Of a DNA stretch of 55,168 nt, positions 51,679 through 55,168 are shown one piece after another; within the stretch, counting starts at the first letter, position 1; each line of letters begins with the position of its first letter. The notes beneath the pieces were generated by a model. It saw nothing but the letters and a program-made list of their open reading frames with translations, was not told the origin of the DNA and did not search any database. Source of the DNA: Streptomyces sp. DH24 (GTDB taxonomy: Bacteria > Actinomycetota > Actinomycetes > Streptomycetales > Streptomycetaceae); NCBI RefSeq assembly GCF_029813775.1, contig NZ_JARVKW010000045.1, positions 1-55,168 on the forward strand. The letters run 5' to 3'. The position numbers were made by a program, and so were the translations under genes.

Positions 51679-52284
51679 ATGGCACGCCCCCGACAGTTCG
51701 ACGAGAAGAACGCGGTCACGTCGGCGACCGAGCTGTTCTGGCGACGCGGTTACCACGCCACCTCGGTGCGCGACCTGGGTGACGAGCTGAAGCTCACGCC
51801 CAGCAGCCTGTACCGGACGTTCACGGACAAGCACACGCTGTTCCTGCGCGCCCTCGACCACTACCGGGCCACCAAGTCCGCTGAGGCCCGGCAGCGGCTG
51901 GACGCGGCGGACCATCCCGTTCGGGAGGTGCTGCGGGAATGGATGCTGTGGCTGGTCACCTGCCCGGCCGACGGCACGCCCGGCCGCGGGTGCTTCGTGG
52001 TCAACACCGCCGCCGAACTCGGCACCACCGACGAAGAGGTCCGTCAGCGGACCGAGGCCGCCTTCGAGGTCACCCGGCAGGCCCTGCGGTCCGTGCTGGC
52101 CGAGGGCCGTGACCGTGACGAACTGTCCGCCGGCCTCGACATCGACGACGCCGTGGAGCTGCTGTTCACCACGGTGCTCGGCCTGCGGTTGCGGGAACGC
52201 GCCGGCCACGACGTCGAGCGTCTGACCACCGCGATCGATCTCGCGATCCGCGCCTTGGGGCCCACGCCCGCGGAACCTGCCTGA
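51679..52284 (+). CDS. TetR-family transcriptional repressor
   Basis: A 201-residue repressor. Residues 10-55 form the helix-turn-helix (NAVTSATELFWRRGYHATSV, then LKLTPSSLYRTFTDKHTLF). The C-terminal part (RGCFVVNTAAELG) fits the YezE-like TetR subgroup often found beside MFS exporters. TAAGGTG precedes the ATG. It probably controls the divergent MFS gene through the palindromes at 51601-51656. The ligand is unknown. Confidence 0.92.
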   Translation: MARPRQFDEKNAVTSATELFWRRGYHATSVRDLGDELKLTPSSLYRTFTDKHTLFLRALDHYRATKSAEARQRLDAADHPVREVLREWMLWLVTCPADGTPGRGCFVVNTAAELGTTDEEVRQRTEAAFEVTRQALRSVLAEGRDRDELSAGLDIDDAVELLFTTVLGLRLRERAGHDVERLTTAIDLAIRALGPTPAEPA

Positions 52285-52301
52285 CGGCACCGGGATGTGC
52301 C

Positions 52302-52700
52302 CGGAGCGTGTCGCGGTAACCGCAACCCGCGTGTGTCTGGTGATCACTCGAGCAGGCCCTCGTCGACGCCGGCTTCTGCTCCGAGACGAACCTCGAAGCC
52401 GCAACGGAACGCCAACTGAACTGCCCCACTGACACGTTCATCTCCTCCTGCGCGGCGAGGACGGCGCCCGCGGCGAGTGGCGCCTGCCGGCCGCCTGCCA
52501 CAACCTCGCAAGATCTTCCGCCACACCGGAGCCGCCGGACTGGCCGTGGCGCTCGCCTGACCGCCCACAACCGGCGCCCCCGGCGCCGATTTCCAAACCC
52601 GAGAACCACACTCCGGCACCGACAGCTCCGCGCCGAGCGGCGGACGACTCATCCCGCCGATCACGACCGCCCGGCTGCTCGCCGATTACTGAGACAGGCT
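52302..52700 (+). mobile_element. Insertion-sequence remnant with degenerate transposase C-terminus
   Basis: Bounded by AGCGTGTCGCGGTAACCG (left) and TTACTGAGACAGGCT (right), imperfect inverted ends. Inside, one frame gives LEQALVDAGFCSETNLEA, another GEWRLPAACHNL, and a third KIFRHTGAAGLA, which together resemble the C-terminal catalytic part of a DDE transposase of the IS1182 kind with a large deletion and frameshifts. The right end directly abuts the stop of the acyltransferase gene. Confidence 0.65.
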
Positions 52701-52701
52701 T

Positions 52702-53364
52702 CTAGGCGGCCCACGCGGCCGGCTCCCCCAGCCCCGCCGCCGCCGTGCGCCACGCTGCCGTCACCGCGCCGTGTGCCTGTGCCGTGCGGGCGGCGCGGTC
52801 GCCGGTCGGTGTCAGCGGGGCGCTCACGTGGACGTGCAGGCGCGGGCGGCGCAGCGGCGCGGTGGCGACGCCCGCCAGTTGCTTGGCCGTGCTGCCCGAC
52901 GTGATCCGGCGGGCGCCCGCCTGGCCGACCGGCACGACGGGCGCGCCGGTGCGTTCGGCGAGACGGGCCAGGCCGCTGCGGAACGGGTGGGGCGCGGCTT
53001 CGGCGGCGTCCTTGCGTTCGGGGATGCCGCCCTCGGCGTAGATGAGGACGAGGCGTCCGGCGTCCAGTGCGTCGGCGGCGAGGTCGAGCGCGTGGGCGGC
53101 GCGCGGGTCGTTGCGGTGCACGGGTATGTGTCCTTCGCGGGCGAGGGCGCTGCCGAGGAGGGGGACGCGCCACAGACCGGCGGCCGCCATGACGACCGGC
53201 CGGACGCCGAGGCGGTGCAGTGCGGCGAGGACGACGGCGGGGTCGGCGAGCGAGGTGTGGTTCGCGGCGACGATGCTGCCCGGCGCGAGGTCGGCGTCGG
53301 CGTCCGTGGTCACGGTGAGGCGGCCGGCGATGGGCACCAGGACGTCGGCGAGGCGGCTGAGCAT
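52702..53364 (-). CDS. PlsC-type 1-acylglycerol-3-phosphate acyltransferase family protein
   Basis: A 220-residue lysophospholipid acyltransferase-family protein. The catalytic NHTSLAD (NHxxxxD) lies near residue 38, the second block LWRVPLLGSALAREGHIPVHR around 65-85, and the third block YAEGGIPER around 115. It transfers acyl groups to lysophosphatidate or a similar acceptor at the membrane. ATG at 53364 is chosen because GGGAG lies 6 bases upstream; ATG at 53370 overlaps that site. The TAG stop touches an IS end, so the original C-terminus may have been altered. A broken partial copy lies at 49120-49325. Confidence 0.85.
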   Translation of the reverse strand: MLSRLADVLVPIAGRLTVTTDADADLAPGSIVAANHTSLADPAVVLAALHRLGVRPVVMAAAGLWRVPLLGSALAREGHIPVHRNDPRAAHALDLAADALDAGRLVLIYAEGGIPERKDAAEAAPHPFRSGLARLAERTGAPVVPVGQAGARRITSGSTAKQLAGVATAPLRRPRLHVHVSAPLTPTGDRAARTAQAHGAVTAAWRTAAAGLGEPAAWAA

Positions 53365-53572
53365 GTGCATCTCCCGGGTCTGGACGAGTGATGCGCATCG
53401 TGGCGCGCGGGCGGGACGGCCGGCCTGAGCGTTCCTACTCAACTTCGCCCGTCCCGCTACCCAGGAGGCTCGGGCGGGTCCGGCCCATGAGTGACGCGGT
53501 GCTCGACGGTCCGTACGTTCGCCGGGGGCGTGCCGCGCTCGTGCGCGAGCGTTCGGAGAGGGCCCCGGCGGG

Positions 53573-54109
53573 TCAGGCGGTCTGCCGGACACGCCCGTCG
53601 GCCGCCGGACCCCGGGCCGCCGCACGCTGCCTGCGGCCCCGGCCCGTCAGGCCCCAGGGTTTGAGGACCGAGACCGCCGTCATGAAGACGTACGCGGTCA
53701 GCGAGACGATCGGGCCGAACAGGACGTCGCCGGGGTCCGGCAGCCCTTCTCCCCCGGCGGCGGCGGTGACCGCCGCGTTCACTCCGGGGCGCAGCGCGAA
53801 GGCGGTGGCGGTGGTCGTGGCGAGGGTCAGCCAGAACTTCGTCCAGACCCACCGGTGCCTGGCCAGGCCCCAGGACGTGCCGAGCGACAGCACCAGGCCG
53901 GAGACCAGGGTGAGGAGCGCAACGGGCAGCAGGAGCCGGTCGGCGAAGAGCTTCATGGCCCGGACGGAGGCCTCCACGGTCACCGGGTCCCTGGTGGTGG
54001 TCGCGGTGACGGCGAGGGCGAGCAGCCCGAGCGTGAGCCCGAGCCAGCCGGCGGAGGCGGACACATGGACGACGAGGGTGGCCCGGCGTGCGGGTCGGTT
54101 CAGCTTCAC
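53573..54109 (-). CDS. Integral membrane protein, DUF2269-like
   Basis: A 178-residue protein with about four membrane segments (ATLVVHVSASAGWLGLTLGL, LLLPVALLTLVSGLVLSLG, FWLTLATTTATAFAL, PIVSLTAYVFMTAVSVL) and a basic C-terminal tail. The pattern, with a His in the first segment and a GTSWGL loop, resembles DUF2269-type predicted membrane proteins of actinomycetes. The function is unknown. The start is uncertain; GTG at 54109 is chosen because similarity-like sequence begins there, and no strong ribosome binding site is visible. Confidence 0.65.
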   Translation of the reverse strand: MKLNRPARRATLVVHVSASAGWLGLTLGLLALAVTATTTRDPVTVEASVRAMKLFADRLLLPVALLTLVSGLVLSLGTSWGLARHRWVWTKFWLTLATTTATAFALRPGVNAAVTAAAGGEGLPDPGDVLFGPIVSLTAYVFMTAVSVLKPWGLTGRGRRQRAAARGPAADGRVRQTA

Positions 54110-54224
54110 GTCACCCACGGTGCCGGGCGGGCGCGGCGCGGGCGTCTGACGGCGGGAGTAACCCCGGCTACTCGCGGCGGCGTACCCGGCAGGCGACACC
54201 CGTCTCGCATGATCGGACACGTTC

Positions 54225-54305
54225 TCGAAAGTTTCGATCCTTTATGGCCGGGATCTCGAATCATCGAACCAGGCATTTCGACCGAGCGTCTCGAATCACT
54301 CGATG
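54225..54305 (+). promoter_or_regulatory. TCGAA repeat cluster upstream of the xylanase gene
   Basis: TCGAAA-G-TTTCGA (54225-54237) is a 6-base perfect inverted repeat. TCGAA then recurs within CTCGAATCATCGAACC (about 54257-54272) and CTCGAATCACTCGATG near 54292-54307, with TTTCGA in between. Repeated CGAA/TTCG boxes are described upstream of streptomycete xylanase genes, so these are likely xylan-responsive operator sites. Confidence 0.55.
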
Positions 54306-54386
54306 TTGCAGGGAATTGACCTGGGCCAACGGCGGCCGAGTCGGCAGCCCTCCCGGGAGAATTTTTCGCAACCTCTGCCGAAACTG

Positions 54387-54415
54387 TTGACAGTCCATCA
54401 GGCCGATCCAACACT
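54387..54415 (+). promoter_or_regulatory. Candidate promoter of the xylanase gene
   Basis: TTGACA (54387-54392) is a consensus -35 box; AACACT (54410-54415) is a weak -10 at 17-base spacing. The gene start is 36 bases on, and GAGGAGG (54441-54447) is a strong ribosome binding site. Confidence 0.45.
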
Positions 54416-54451
54416 GGCGGCACCGACGTACCCCCCACACGAGGAGGACGC

Positions 54452-55141
54452 ATGCACGAGAACGATTCCTCTGCCCGCCGGCTCAGCCGCAGAGGATTCA
54501 TCGGCGGCACCGGCGCGCTGGCGCTGGCCACCACGTCCGGGCTGATCCTGCCGGGCACCGCGCACGCGGACACGACCATCACCCGGAACCAGACCGGCAC
54601 GGACAACGGTTTCTACTACTCGTTCTGGACGGACGGCGGCGGCTCCGTCTCCATGACCCTGAGCTCCGGCGGCAACTACCGCACGTCCTGGACCAATTGC
54701 GGCAACTTCGTCTGCGGCAAGGGCTGGAGCAACGGCAGCCGCAGGACCGTGCGCTACTCGGGCAGCTTCAACCCGTCGGGCAACGGCTACCTGACGCTCT
54801 ACGGCTGGACGTCGAACCCGCTCGTCGAGTACTACATCGTCGACAACTGGGGCACCTACCGGCCCACGGGAACGTACAAGGGCACCGTCACCAGCGACGG
54901 CGGCACGTACGACATCTACCAGACGACGCGTTACAACGCCCCGTCCGTCGAAGGCACCAAGACCTTCAACCAGTACTGGAGCGTCCGGCAGTCGAAGCGG
55001 ACCGGCGGGAGCATCACCACCGGCAACCACTTCGACGCGTGGTCCCGCGCCGGGATGCCGATGGGCAGCTTCAGCTACTACATGATCCTCGCGACCGAGG
55101 GCTATCAGAGCAGCGGCAACTCGAACATCACCGTGAGCTGA
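54452..55141 (+). CDS. Secreted GH11 endo-1,4-beta-xylanase, Tat-exported
   Basis: A 229-residue endo-xylanase of glycoside hydrolase family 11, cutting xylan backbones outside the cell. The signal peptide has the twin-arginine motif LSRRGFIGG, a hydrophobic stretch and cleavage near GTAHA-D (residue about 38), so export is by Tat, as known for XlnC-type enzymes. The jelly-roll domain has the nucleophile Glu in PLVEYYIVDNWG and the acid/base Glu in LATEGYQSSG. The protein ends after the catalytic domain with no carbohydrate-binding module. GAGGAGG precedes the ATG, and TCGAA repeats lie upstream. Confidence 0.95.
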   Translation: MHENDSSARRLSRRGFIGGTGALALATTSGLILPGTAHADTTITRNQTGTDNGFYYSFWTDGGGSVSMTLSSGGNYRTSWTNCGNFVCGKGWSNGSRRTVRYSGSFNPSGNGYLTLYGWTSNPLVEYYIVDNWGTYRPTGTYKGTVTSDGGTYDIYQTTRYNAPSVEGTKTFNQYWSVRQSKRTGGSITTGNHFDAWSRAGMPMGSFSYYMILATEGYQSSGNSNITVS

Positions 55142-55168
55142 ACGTGCTGTGGCGCGACGGTCGGGGAC

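Overview
The window is high-GC DNA with the codon bias, GTG starts, 4-base gene overlaps and gene families of a streptomycete (Tat-exported GH11 xylanase, DeoR/LacI hybrid regulator, PP2C phosphatase with GAF/PAS sensors, XRE/MmyB regulator). It reads as an accessory chromosomal stretch holding one biosynthetic locus among metabolic, stress and regulatory genes, with mobile-element debris near the right end.

Region 1 (1-3.1 kb): a GH4 phospho-glycosidase, then the last gene of the biosynthetic operon. Region 2 (2.2-23.4 kb, minus strand) is the main feature: a four-gene operon of a ketosynthase (KS), a KS-like chain-length-factor protein without the active-site Cys, a 6023-residue five-module NRPS (C-A-T / C-A-T-E / C-A-T / C-A-T / C-A-T-TE) and a double-hotdog dehydratase. 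Both visible gene-to-gene junctions at the ends of the operon are 4-base overlaps. The NRPS starts with a condensation domain, so the likely product is an N-acylated pentapeptide. Pocket residues point to Ser at position 1 and Asp at position 5; position 2 is epimerised; positions 2-4 cannot be assigned. No ACP, ketoreductase, acyl ligase, MbtH protein, regulator or exporter lies beside it.

Region 3 (23.6-28.6 kb): a small membrane protein, an NfeD-stomatin pair, a rhomboid protease, an AraC regulator broken by a 1-base insertion, and a divergent MFS exporter. Region 4 (28.8-36.2 kb): a sugar-uptake operon (binding lipoprotein, two permeases, 2-hydroxyacid dehydrogenase, DUF2264 protein), all five genes joined by 4-base overlaps, with an upstream DeoR/LacI regulator and repeated candidate operators.

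Region 5 (36.5-49 kb): single genes: VOC protein, Rho-N-like 'plasmid stabilization' protein, SRPBCC protein, PP2C phosphatase, a 64-residue peptide with a double-glycine leader motif and its own strong terminator, a methyltransferase-NUDIX fusion, a lysine-rich winged-helix protein, an old-yellow-enzyme reductase, an amidinotransferase, a quinone reductase divergent from an XRE regulator, and a DinB protein. Region 6 (49.1-53.4 kb): a decayed partial copy of an acyltransferase gene, a hypothetical gene, IS-end and transposase remnants around a TetR/MFS efflux pair with striking palindromic operators, and the intact acyltransferase. Region 7 (53.6-55.1 kb): a membrane protein and a Tat-exported xylanase with TCGAA repeats upstream.
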